Assembly: GCF_014651855.1 (NCBI RefSeq)
Contig: NZ_BMXR01000005.1
Span: 133,471 to 197,470, forward strand
Source: Saccharospirillum salsuginis
Lineage (GTDB): Bacteria > Pseudomonadota > Gammaproteobacteria > Pseudomonadales > Natronospirillaceae
DNA length: 64,000 nt
Direction of reading: 5' to 3'
Below are positions 8,669-17,515 of the stretch, in pieces. Both the position numbers and the translations under genes were made by a program. The notes beneath the pieces are model-generated. The model was given only the letters and a program-made list of their open reading frames with translations. It did not search any database and was not told where the DNA came from. Every line of letters begins with the position of its first letter. The stretch's first letter is position 1.

Positions 8669-9136
8669 ATGGCAGCATCAGAAACGAATACGGGAACGGT
8701 CAGGCTGCATCGCGTACTGCGAGCCCCCACCGAGCGGGTCTACAAGGCATTCACCGATAAAAGCGCGCTGGAATACTGGCTTCCACCTTATGGGTTCATA
8801 GGCACCGTGCACGACATGGATGTGCGGGTCGGTGGCGGATACCGCATGTCCTTCACAAACTTCGGTACCGGTAGCCGTCATTCTTTCACCGTCACTTATG
8901 TCGAGCTGGTGCCCAACACACGCATCCGGCATACGGACCGATTCGACGACGACAACCTTCCCGGTGAAATGACCGTCACGATCGACCTCAAGGCCGTGTC
9001 GTGTGGAACAGAGCTGAGCATCGTACAGGAAGGCATACCGTCGGTCATTCCGGTGGAGATGTGCTATCTGGGATGGCAGGAAACGCTCGAGCAACTCGCG
9101 CGGCTCGTCGAGCCCGAAATCCCCGATAATGGGTGA
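8669..9136 (+). CDS. SRPBCC/AHSA1 family protein
   Basis: A 155-residue START/Bet v1-like (AHSA1) protein. The typical beginning RLHRVLRAPTERVYKAFTD, the EYWLPPYGF segment, and the end WQETLEQLARLVEP are all present. Members bind small hydrophobic ligands or act as co-chaperones and stress proteins; no specific ligand can be inferred. The ATG at 8669 has an AGGAGACAC ribosome site, preferred to the ATG at 8636, which lacks one. It is followed by a VOC-family gene in the same direction, a pairing often seen in accessory gene strings. Confidence 0.8.
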   Translation: MAASETNTGTVRLHRVLRAPTERVYKAFTDKSALEYWLPPYGFIGTVHDMDVRVGGGYRMSFTNFGTGSRHSFTVTYVELVPNTRIRHTDRFDDDNLPGEMTVTIDLKAVSCGTELSIVQEGIPSVIPVEMCYLGWQETLEQLARLVEPEIPDNG

Positions 9137-9250
9137 CCGGTAAGTAACATCTTCGGGTTAGTAGCCCATGCAGTCCCCTGACATCTACAGTCAATAGTCG
9201 GGGGAGCTCATGTTAATATCTGTCGGCTATGCCCAACAAAGGAAAAACGG

Positions 9251-9673
9251 ATGTATCAGCACATCGTTCATGTGGCCCTGGTCGTGAGGGACTATGACGA
9301 AGCCATCGACTTCTACGTAAACAAACTGAAGTTCGATTTGGTCGACGACACCTACCAACCCGAACAGGATAAACGCTGGGTGGTCGTGGCACCGCCGAAT
9401 TCCAGAGGGGCCGCTCTGTTGCTGGCCAAGGCATCCAAACCGGAACAGGAGGCTTTCATCGGTAACCAAGCCGGTGGCCGGGTGTTTCTGTTTCTCAACA
9501 CGGATGACTTCTGGCGCGACTACGAATACATGAAGTCAGTCGGGATCAACTTTGTTCGAGCCCCGAAAGAGCAGGATTATGGCTGGGTAGCCGTGTTCGA
9601 AGACCTGTATGGCAACCTTTGGGACCTGTTGCAGTTGAAGCCGGACCATCCAATGGCCAATCGAATGGCGTGA
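9251..9673 (+). CDS. VOC (glyoxalase/bleomycin-resistance) family protein
   Basis: A 140-residue single-domain VOC protein. The start YQHIVHVALVVRDYDEAIDFY and the second half VAVFEDLYGNLWDLLQLKP match the two paired beta-alpha-beta-beta-beta modules, with metal-ligand candidates His near residue 6 and Glu/Asp in the second module. Such proteins act as lyases, dioxygenases or antibiotic-binding proteins; the activity is undetermined. GGAAAAACGG precedes the ATG. This is the first of three VOC proteins in the window. Confidence 0.8.
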   Translation: MYQHIVHVALVVRDYDEAIDFYVNKLKFDLVDDTYQPEQDKRWVVVAPPNSRGAALLLAKASKPEQEAFIGNQAGGRVFLFLNTDDFWRDYEYMKSVGINFVRAPKEQDYGWVAVFEDLYGNLWDLLQLKPDHPMANRMA

Positions 9674-10139
9674 TCCTCCAGGGAGCAGAGGGCTCCCATG
9701 AGGAATTGAGGCCACCACTCCGGATAATACAGCCGTGGAATTACAGCCGTTTTGCTAGCGTTTCTATCTCGATCAAAATATCCGGGGAAACCAAGGACTT
9801 TACTCCTCACCCGACCCAGGACGGCGTTCTCGGGCTGCGGGATGTCCGGATGTTTTATCCCCGGGGCTGGGAAAAACACAAGGACAAGCGATTGCCTTAC
9901 TTTACCGGGTGAGTGTGGCTGTTGTTGTGGGGACTTGCTAAGCGACTTAAGCCTGACGTAATACGTCGACACTTATTTCGGCAGTGAATTCCATCACAAC
10001 TTCAGCGTCTGGTACGCCAGTTGGTGTGTCTGCTCTCTGGAAATCAAAGCTCCTTCCCTTTAGAGTACTCGCCGCTGTTCTGGACAGGTTCCAGACAGCC
10101 TTAGATATGGAAACCCACCCGAATGATAAGGAGATCGTC
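9674..10139. other. 466-base stretch without a supported gene
   Basis: No open frame here has both a ribosome site and convincing protein character. A forward frame read through to 9912 ends in plausible residues (DVRMFYPRGWEKHKDKRL) but has no start of its own, so it may be the remnant of a decayed gene. A weak inverted repeat GGAGC/GCTCC lies at about 9682-9697, just after the VOC gene stop, and may be its terminator. The promoter of the next two-gene unit should lie in the last 150 bases. Confidence 0.4.
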
Positions 10140-10589
10140 ATGAGTGTCGCTCGTGATCCCATCGTATTCATGCGTAACCCAAAAGTAAGCAAAATGGCCA
10201 AAATTCAGGTTGGTCTGGGTTTTGTTGCAGTTGCTGTGTCCATCTTTGTGTTAGCCGCCGGTATGCCCGTCGCCATGCCACTCGCGGCCGGTCTGATTAT
10301 GATCGTAACCGCTCTGATCTTGTTGAGCCGTGAAGAAACTCCGGTCTGTACGATCACTCACAATGCGCTGGAATTCAAAAACCCCGCACCGTTAGGGTCA
10401 CTTCAGTTGGTCCCTCTGAACAGTATTCGGTCGGTCAGTCGCCAGAAGCGGCGCTTCATCGTCGAAACTTCCCATCAACGGAAGCCCGTCAACCTACCCA
10501 TTGAACTGTTCAAGCCCGAGGAAGTGGAAGACCTCTGGTCTGTCTTGAACGATCTGGTGAAACCACAATACAAGGAGAACGCACAATGA
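10140..10589 (+). CDS. Membrane protein with PH-like cytoplasmic domain, 149 aa
   Basis: The ATG at 10140 follows AAGGAGATCGTC; the frame is open to 9984 without another good start. Two membrane helices lie at about residues 24-42 and 45-62 (GFVAVAVSIFVLAAG, AAGLIMIVTALILL). They are followed by a soluble beta-rich domain (VCTITHNALEFKN, LNSIRSVSRQKRRFIVET) resembling bacterial pleckstrin-homology-like domains, ending in an acidic helix. The stop overlaps the next start by 4 bases (ATGA), so it is co-translated with a second small membrane protein. Function unknown. Confidence 0.7.
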   Translation: MSVARDPIVFMRNPKVSKMAKIQVGLGFVAVAVSIFVLAAGMPVAMPLAAGLIMIVTALILLSREETPVCTITHNALEFKNPAPLGSLQLVPLNSIRSVSRQKRRFIVETSHQRKPVNLPIELFKPEEVEDLWSVLNDLVKPQYKENAQ

Positions 10590-10879
10590 AACCCGGATTT
10601 GGACAAGCACTGGCTTCGGCACTGATTACCATGGCCCTGTCTGCCTTGACCGCGTCAGACCCTGAACTACCGGCCGCCATTGGCTACACTCTGTTTGGCC
10701 TCGCTTCTATGAATCTGCTTGGAGCCTTGTTGATGCTGACGCCGATGAACAAGGCAGGCGCCATTCTGGTCATCGTATTCTCTATCCCTTTTGTGCCGAT
10801 TGGCATCATCGGGATACTCGGCGGACGGAAGTGGTTGGATGAGTTGAAGCGGGAGGCTTTTAACGCGGCGGTTGGTTAA
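10586..10879 (+). CDS. Small membrane protein, 97 aa
   Basis: This gene overlaps the previous one by ATGA, indicating translational coupling. Three hydrophobic segments are visible at about residues 5-20, 29-52 and 59-80 (FGLASMNLLGALLML, GAILVIVFSIPFVPIGIIGIL), with a short basic/acidic C-terminus (GGRKWLDELKRE). No domain is recognised. The coupling suggests a two-subunit membrane assembly with the PH-like protein. Confidence 0.7.
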   Translation: MKPGFGQALASALITMALSALTASDPELPAAIGYTLFGLASMNLLGALLMLTPMNKAGAILVIVFSIPFVPIGIIGILGGRKWLDELKREAFNAAVG

Positions 10880-10892
10880 CACCGACACTCTT

Positions 10893-10913
10893 GCCCAGGG
10901 GGCTCCCCTGGGC
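10893..10913. terminator. Strong hairpin after the two-gene membrane unit
   Basis: GCCCAGGGG-GCT-CCCCTGGGC, a perfect 9-bp stem with a 3-base loop, begins 14 bases after the stop at 10879. The following bases are only moderately T-rich. Confidence 0.6.
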
Positions 10914-11077
10914 ATTGTGAGTGCACAACGGAAACTGACTCTATAGCAGCCTGTTGAAGTCCCGCTGGTTCAACCACCAACTTCCGTCGCAGTTACCGTG
11001 GTATTCCAACGCCTATGCGCTCGTTGCGGGTCGGTACATTTATGCACCGGGCGTTATCGATCGTATTTCGAACTGGT

Positions 11078-11428
11078 TTATTCAGCACAGCCAATGACGG
11101 CGTTGGACTGGGGCGGTAATATGCGGGTACGAGTCTCAGCATCTTCGTATTGGCCCTGCCAGACGTAGGCTTCGCGGTAACAGAGCTTGGATTCCGGTTT
11201 TTCCGATGGGTCCCAAGTATCCAGAATACAAGCGCCATACCCGGTTTCTCCATCCCGGGGGTGCCCGAAATCGCTCATGCGTCCATATCCTTGCTGTACA
11301 GTTCCCTGCGACGTCTTTCTGCTTGGGTTTCGTTGTATCAATCAATCGGGAAGCAGCATGCTAGCGGTTGGGCCGCCAAAGACCAATGCGGTCATGCGTT
11401 CTGTTGGATTATCTGTGATCGATGTCAC
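11078..11428 (-). pseudogene. Possible decayed gene with an in-frame TGA
   Basis: Reading leftward, a GTG at 11428 opens a frame of 28 residues that stops at a TGA (11344-11342). The same frame then continues for 87 sense codons to a stop at 11078. Both parts look protein-like: the downstream part contains GYGRMSDFGHP, GYGACILDTWDP and CYREAYVWQGQYED with regularly spaced Cys and aromatics. I do not recognise the family. The simplest reading is a small gene broken by a nonsense mutation or error, but the region may also simply be non-coding. The rest of the 10914-11496 gap shows nothing else. Confidence 0.35.
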
Positions 11429-11496
11429 GAATGCGGTTATGGTGCTCCGGTGCTAAGATAGGCGTTCGTCTGACCCACTATTCGGAAACCTTTAGA

Positions 11497-12144
11497 ATGG
11501 AACTGGATCATCTCTTCATCGCGGTCCCCGGTCCTGAAGTGGGCCATGTTTTCAAGGAACTTGGGTTTACCGAGGGCACGCCCAATCGCCACCCGGGACA
11601 GGGCACGGCTAACCGTCGGTTTTTCTTCGCCAATGCCTTTATCGAACTGCTGTACCTGGTCGACCGGGAAGAAGCCTTGCGTCCTGTCACCGCTCCGACC
11701 CGTCTGTATGAGCGACTGACGGCCACGCCGAATTCGGTCTCCCCTTTCGGTGTCTGTTTCAGGGCCAGCGAGCCGGACGAAACGCCGGGGTTCAGTTACT
11801 GGGATTATTGCCCGAACTATCTTCCACCCGGCCTCTCGATCCCCGTCGCCGAGGCACCGTTGGAGGAGCCTATGTGGTTTTTCCTCCCCTTTGGCCAAAG
11901 GCCGGACCAGATGCCTCCGGAACGGGCTCAACCGTTGGTTCATTCTTGCGGAGTGCGGGCTTTGACTCACACTCACCTGACCCTCCCGGTGGCCGAATCC
12001 GAAGCGGCGAGGATGGCTGATAGCCTGCACGACGTATCGGTGGACGTGGGCGACTCTCCATTGCTTGAGCTGGAGTTCGATCATCACCGCCAGGGCAAGG
12101 TTTTGGATTTGCGGCCCGAGTTACCGATGCTGCTCAGGCTGTAG
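11497..12144 (+). CDS. VOC family protein (glyoxalase-like), 215 aa
   Basis: The ATG at 11497 begins MELDHLFIAV, the typical opening of a glyoxalase-like domain; upstream in-frame codons to 11422 are not protein-like. The two-module VOC pattern is stretched by insertions (ANAFIELLYLVDREEA; SYWDYCPNYLPPG). A second half (LTHTHLTLPVAESEA, LLELEFDHHRQG) carries His and Glu residues in positions of possible metal ligands. Length matches the larger Glyoxalase_3-like subgroup. It is a single gene before a cupin gene; substrate unknown. Confidence 0.75.
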   Translation: MELDHLFIAVPGPEVGHVFKELGFTEGTPNRHPGQGTANRRFFFANAFIELLYLVDREEALRPVTAPTRLYERLTATPNSVSPFGVCFRASEPDETPGFSYWDYCPNYLPPGLSIPVAEAPLEEPMWFFLPFGQRPDQMPPERAQPLVHSCGVRALTHTHLTLPVAESEAARMADSLHDVSVDVGDSPLLELEFDHHRQGKVLDLRPELPMLLRL

Positions 12145-12215
12145 CCCGTGCTTTTATAGATGCCTTAGTCTACAGTCGCATCGGTCACCGTTTACTACCT
12201 CATCAGGACCATCCC

Positions 12216-12527
12216 ATGGACATCATTCGCAGCAAAGACTTCACCGCCGACAGAGCCTGGGGCGCCAAAGACATCGCCACGATGAACGGCATCACCACGC
12301 GCCTGCACTGGACCGACCAGCCTTATCGCTGGCACATCAATGACGGTGAGGAGGTGTTCGCGGTGCTCGACGGGGTTGTGGATATGTACTATCGCCTTGA
12401 CGGAACAGAGCATGTCGTTCGCTTAAACACGGGCGATATCTTCTACGCGTCTGTGGGCACCGAACATGTGGCGCATCCCCGGGGTGAAGCCCGGGTGCTG
12501 GTGGTTGAATCCGAAGGCAGTGTGTAG
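12216..12527 (+). CDS. Cupin domain protein, 103 aa
   Basis: A single cupin barrel. Motif 1 is partly kept (YRWHINDGEEVFAVLDGVVDMYY: one His, then Glu) and motif 2 is represented by GDIFYASVGTEHVAHP with its His residues. The loss of the usual second His in motif 1 leaves metal binding uncertain. It is tail-to-tail with the LacI regulator, only one base apart, so it is not co-transcribed with it. Small cupins of this type often bind or isomerise small sugars or carboxylates; the role is undetermined. Confidence 0.75.
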   Translation: MDIIRSKDFTADRAWGAKDIATMNGITTRLHWTDQPYRWHINDGEEVFAVLDGVVDMYYRLDGTEHVVRLNTGDIFYASVGTEHVAHPRGEARVLVVESEGSV

Positions 12528-12528
12528 G

Positions 12529-13551
12529 CTAACCCTTGCACAGCGCCGTTGACCGGCGCACCAGCAGCCGGGGCTCCAGCACAATGTGCTGCAACGGCAT
12601 ATCCGGGTTTTTCAGTCGTTCGAGAATCAGCTTAGCAGCTTTCTCGCCCATGCGGGCACGGGGGATGTCGATGGTGGTCAGCGGTACCCTGAATTGATCC
12701 AGGTAGGGCATATTGTTGAAGCCGACCACGGAGACATCGTCGGGGCAGCGCAGGTTTTGCTTTTCCAGTTCTTCAATGCAACCAATGCCGATCAGGTCGT
12801 TCGATGCGATGACCGCGGTGAATGACGCGCCACGGGCCAGCAGTTCGCGGGTGGCCTCCCGGCCGGCTTCCAGGCTGAAGGCATCGGCCTGGACGATCAG
12901 GTCTTCATCGATCTCGATGCCGTTTTCGGTCAACAGGTTCCGGTAGGCCCAGTAGCGTTGGTAGCCGTCGGATATATTTTGCGGTGCGGCGATCAATGCG
13001 ATGCGCCGATGCCCCAACAACAACAGATGTTCGAGCGCTTGCTGCATGCCCGACTCGTTGTCGATGACGATCTTGTCCACCACGTTTTTGTCCACGGTGC
13101 GGTGAACGGTGATGACCGGGATCTTGTGTTCGATGCAATAGTCGACAGAGGCGTCTTCCCGGAACGGGCTGGCGAGAATAAAGCCGTCGACCTGACGCCC
13201 TTTCATCCGTTTGATCTCGGTGAGGGCCAGGTCGATGTCGTTTTCGCTGTAGGCGATGATGGAGGTGTAGGATTGCTTGTTCAGGTGGTTCATCACCCCT
13301 TTGACGATCGGCGGAAACACCGGGTTCATCAAGTCCGGCACGATCACGCCAATGGTCATGGAGCGGCCCTTTTTCAGGGCGTAGGCCATGGTGTTCTGCA
13401 CATAGCCCAGTTCGTCGGCGGCTTCACGGACGCGACGGTTCTGCTCCGCCGTCAGCATTTTGCTGGTTTCGGGGTTCAACGCGCGGGACACCGTCGAGGT
13501 GTTCACCCCGAGATGTTCGGCAATGTCTTTCAACGTGACTTTTCTAGCCAT
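12529..13551 (-). CDS. LacI-family transcriptional regulator of the neighbouring catabolic regulon
   Basis: A 340-residue LacI-type repressor. The start MARKVTLKDIAEHLGVNTSTVSRAL is the classic helix-turn-helix plus recognition helix; a longer frame to 13671 is not needed. The hinge helix region (TMAYALKKGRSMTIGVIVPDL) and the periplasmic-binding-like effector domain (residues about 60-335) follow. The family binds palindromes with a central CG, and TGCAATCGTTTGCA-type palindromes occur six times in the next 18 kb upstream of metabolic, transport and chemotaxis genes, so this protein is the likely binder. No copy of the site is seen before its own gene, so it may not be autoregulated. The effector is presumably the imported compound or a derivative of it. 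Confidence 0.88.
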   Translation of the reverse strand: MARKVTLKDIAEHLGVNTSTVSRALNPETSKMLTAEQNRRVREAADELGYVQNTMAYALKKGRSMTIGVIVPDLMNPVFPPIVKGVMNHLNKQSYTSIIAYSENDIDLALTEIKRMKGRQVDGFILASPFREDASVDYCIEHKIPVITVHRTVDKNVVDKIVIDNESGMQQALEHLLLLGHRRIALIAAPQNISDGYQRYWAYRNLLTENGIEIDEDLIVQADAFSLEAGREATRELLARGASFTAVIASNDLIGIGCIEELEKQNLRCPDDVSVVGFNNMPYLDQFRVPLTTIDIPRARMGEKAAKLILERLKNPDMPLQHIVLEPRLLVRRSTALCKG

Positions 13552-13743
13552 GGGCGCTGACCACTGAATAAAGCTCCATATAAAACCACCGGACAGGAAT
13601 CTGATGCGACGTTGGTGGGGCGTTGCCAGGCGAGAAAGGGGGTAGATATGACGACAACGCCCGCTGTTCAAGGATACAGACCCGCCTCGGCATCAGCAAT
13701 ACACCACGCCGGGCGTCGGTCAACCCGGCCGGTCGGTACCGAA

Positions 13744-13992
13744 TCAGTGGCGATGCCCGCAGCCGGTGGCGCACCCACAGGCTGTGGCGGCCGGACTCTT
13801 CTTGTTCACTACGGTGTGTCGTTTGAGGCCCTTCGTCTTGAACCCCAGCCCGCCGCTGATGATGCGTTTGACGGGGAAGCCGGTCTCCGGGTCCGTCTTG
13901 AGGGCGTCATCGGTCATGCTCTGAAACACTTCGAACCGGCGTGGCGGCGTCTGGTCATCGTTCGGGATGGTCTCGTACACATAGGTCGGCAT
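13744..13992 (-). CDS. FmdB-like small protein lacking the usual zinc-ribbon cysteines
   Basis: An 82-residue protein starting at an ATG preceded by AGAGGATC. It has the FmdB outline: MPTYVYET at the start, FEVFQSMTDDAL, and PVKRIISGGLG. The two CxxC pairs that normally form the zinc ribbon are absent, their places taken by residues such as TIPNDD and DPETG. Instead a C-terminal tail ACGCATGCGHRH supplies three Cys and two His that could bind metal. It has its own promoter with a LacI operator in the spacer (14040-14068) and lies between the dehydrogenase operon and the regulator gene. A role in assembling or tuning the pathway is possible but unproven. Confidence 0.7.
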   Translation of the reverse strand: MPTYVYETIPNDDQTPPRRFEVFQSMTDDALKTDPETGFPVKRIISGGLGFKTKGLKRHTVVNKKSPAATACGCATGCGHRH

Positions 13993-14039
13993 GGGGTGAT
14001 CCTCTGGGTCTGTGGAGAACAGATTGTTCACTGATTTCG

Positions 14040-14068
14040 AGTCTATGCAATCGTTTGCAGCTCGTCAA
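14040..14068 (-). promoter_or_regulatory. Promoter with LacI operator in the spacer, upstream of the FmdB-like gene
   Basis: Reading leftward, TTGACG (14068-14063), a 17-base spacer and TAGACT (14045-14040) form a promoter. The operator TGCAATCGTTTGCA (14046-14059, + strand) fills nearly the whole spacer. The FmdB-like start is 48 bases downstream. A repressor bound here would block polymerase. Confidence 0.7.
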
Positions 14069-14090
14069 CCCCTTCCCTGGGGCGTTTGCG

Positions 14091-15489
<1,399 letters not shown>

Positions 15490-15526
15490 TTATCCGCAAC
15501 TTGAGTTCGAAATCGGTAACGCTGAA

Positions 15527-16840
15527 TCAGCCGCCGCGCAGCATCATGTGGGTCGGGTGTTCGAGGTAGTGTTTCAGAGCCTGCAGGAAGCGGGCACCCA
15601 CGGCGCCGTCCACCACTCGGTGATCCACCGAGAGCGTGCAGCTGAGGACGGTAGCCACCGCCAGTTCGTCACCGCGCACCACCGGTTTTTTAACAGCGGC
15701 ACCGACCGCGAGAATGCACGATTGCGGCGGATTGATGATGGCACTGAAGGAGTCGATGCCGTACATGCCGAGGTTGGAGATCGAGAACCCGCCGCCTTTG
15801 TACTCTTCGGGTTTCAGGCGACCTTCCCGGGCCCGACCGGCCAGCGCTTTCACCTCCGATGACAGGGTGGCCAGCCCTTTGGTGTCCGCCTTGCGGACAA
15901 TGGGTGTGATCAGACCGTCTTCCGTCGCCACGGCGACGGAAATGTCCACATCCCGGTACTTCAATATCGCCGTGTCGGTCCAGCTGGCATTCACTTCGGG
16001 GACATCGCGCAGGGCCAGGGCCGCCGCTTTGATGATGAAGTCGTTGACGGACAGCTTGTAGCCACCCTCCCCTTCCGGCGATTCGGCATTCAGGCTGGCG
16101 CGCAGGTCCATGAGGGCGTCGAGTTCGCAGTCCAGGTTGAGGTAAAAATGCGGCACGGTTTGCTTCGACTCGACCAGGCGCGAGGCGATGACTTTGCGCA
16201 TGGAACTGTGCGGAATGGCCTCGTGGTCGCCGTAGCCGGCCACGGCCGCGCTAGGCTGCGAAGCTGCTGCCGGGGCCGACGGTGCCTCGGTGGTAGCGCC
16301 GCGTGTGTCGAGGTAATCGGTGACGTCCGCTTTCAGAATGCGTCCGTTCGGCCCGCGGCCCTTCAATTGTGACAGGTCCACGTCGTTTTGACGGGCGATG
16401 CGCCGGGCCAACGGACTGCTGAAAATACGGGTCTCGCCTGCGTCAACAGTCTGGCTCGCCGGCGCGGGTTCAGTGGCCGTAGGGGTGTCGGTCTCGGGTT
16501 TTCGGGCATCCGCTTGCGTCGGTTGGGCTTGTTCGGGTTCGGCCCTCGTGTCGCTTTCGGCGCCATCCAGAAACGCGTCGATGTCGGCGTCGGATTCGCC
16601 ATCTTTCAGCAGCACGCCAATGGTCGAATGCACCGGCACGTCGCTCTGGCCACCGTCGACGAGAATGCGGCCCAACACACCGCTGTCTTCGGCTTCGACT
16701 TCGACCATGGCCTTGTCTGTCTCGACATCGACGAGGACGTCGCCTTTTTCAACCCGATCACCGACCGCTTTGTTCCAGGCGCCAATGGTTCCCGAATCGA
16801 AATCGGGGGTAACGGGCGGGAGTGTAATTGCAACAGGCAC
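15527..16840 (-). CDS. Dihydrolipoamide acyltransferase (E2) of a 2-oxoacid/acetoin-type dehydrogenase
   Basis: A 437-residue E2 starting with GTG after TAGGAGAGAAC. One lipoyl domain carries DVETDKAMVEVE (Lys near residue 43 is the lipoylation site). An Ala/Pro/Thr-rich linker is followed by the E1/E3-binding domain (SPLARRIARQNDVDLSQLKG) and the catalytic domain, ending in LSVDHRVVDGAVGARFL with the active-site His and Asp. It transfers the acyl group formed by E1 to CoA. It is the third gene of the leftward dehydrogenase operon. Whether the acyl group is acetyl (acetoin or pyruvate type) or branched cannot be told from these motifs. Confidence 0.9.
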   Translation of the reverse strand: MPVAITLPPVTPDFDSGTIGAWNKAVGDRVEKGDVLVDVETDKAMVEVEAEDSGVLGRILVDGGQSDVPVHSTIGVLLKDGESDADIDAFLDGAESDTRAEPEQAQPTQADARKPETDTPTATEPAPASQTVDAGETRIFSSPLARRIARQNDVDLSQLKGRGPNGRILKADVTDYLDTRGATTEAPSAPAAASQPSAAVAGYGDHEAIPHSSMRKVIASRLVESKQTVPHFYLNLDCELDALMDLRASLNAESPEGEGGYKLSVNDFIIKAAALALRDVPEVNASWTDTAILKYRDVDISVAVATEDGLITPIVRKADTKGLATLSSEVKALAGRAREGRLKPEEYKGGGFSISNLGMYGIDSFSAIINPPQSCILAVGAAVKKPVVRGDELAVATVLSCTLSVDHRVVDGAVGARFLQALKHYLEHPTHMMLRGG

Positions 16841-16869
16841 GATGGTTCTCTCCTACATTCAAATTGCGA

Positions 16870-17409
16870 TCACTCGGCGGGATACGCCGGGTGCCAAAGC
16901 TTGTTCTCAAAGTCGGCCTCGTACGCTTTGCCGTTCGGGAAACTGACCAGTTCCAACTGCATGCCCCAGGGCGTTTTGAAGTAAATCCAGGTCTGGCCGC
17001 CGCTGGGGCCGGCCGTGCGCACTACGGGTTCACCCATGATCTCGACACCATGGGCTTTGAGATGTTCCAGCGCCGCATCGAAGTCATCCACATAGAAGGC
17101 CAGATGATGGCCACCGATGTCGCTGTTCCGGGGCTGCTTGGTGTTTTGATCCGGCGCTTCGTACTCGAACAGCTCGAAGTTCGTACCGTTTTTGCAGCGC
17201 AGGAACTTGAGCTTTTTCATCACGGTTTGCGGGTGTACGTCCAGTTGTTGCGACAACCAGTCGCCACCTTCGAACGGCCCCAATTCATAGAAGGCTTCGC
17301 AGCCGATCACGTCGACAAAAAAGGCGACCGCCTCTTCGAGATTCGGTACGGTGAAACCGATGTGGTCAGTGCCGCGCAAGCCCGGCAACCCTTTCTGGTG
17401 ACCCGTCAT
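16870..17409 (-). CDS. VOC family protein inside the dehydrogenase operon, 179 aa
   Basis: The ATG at 17409 has a GGAGG ribosome site. The sequence opens GTDHIGFTVPNLEEAVAFFVDVIGCEAFYELGPFEGG, and the second module has GHHLAFYVDDFDAALEHLKAHG and WIYFKTPWGMQLELVSFP. Candidate metal ligands are the early His, the His of GGHHLAF and Glu near the end, as in VOC epimerases, lyases and dioxygenases. It is wedged between E1 and E2 with short gaps, so it probably acts in the same pathway, for example as an epimerase or isomerase preparing a hydroxyketone substrate. This role is inference. Confidence 0.8.
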   Translation of the reverse strand: MTGHQKGLPGLRGTDHIGFTVPNLEEAVAFFVDVIGCEAFYELGPFEGGDWLSQQLDVHPQTVMKKLKFLRCKNGTNFELFEYEAPDQNTKQPRNSDIGGHHLAFYVDDFDAALEHLKAHGVEIMGEPVVRTAGPSGGQTWIYFKTPWGMQLELVSFPNGKAYEADFENKLWHPAYPAE

Positions 17410-17515
17410 AACGCCTCCATCAATCTGTGGGTAAGGAATTCGGCACCGATCGAAGAGAGTGACGGATCGATGCACCGACCGGTGCGAATCCCTTGATCCG
17501 CACCGGTCGCCGGGC

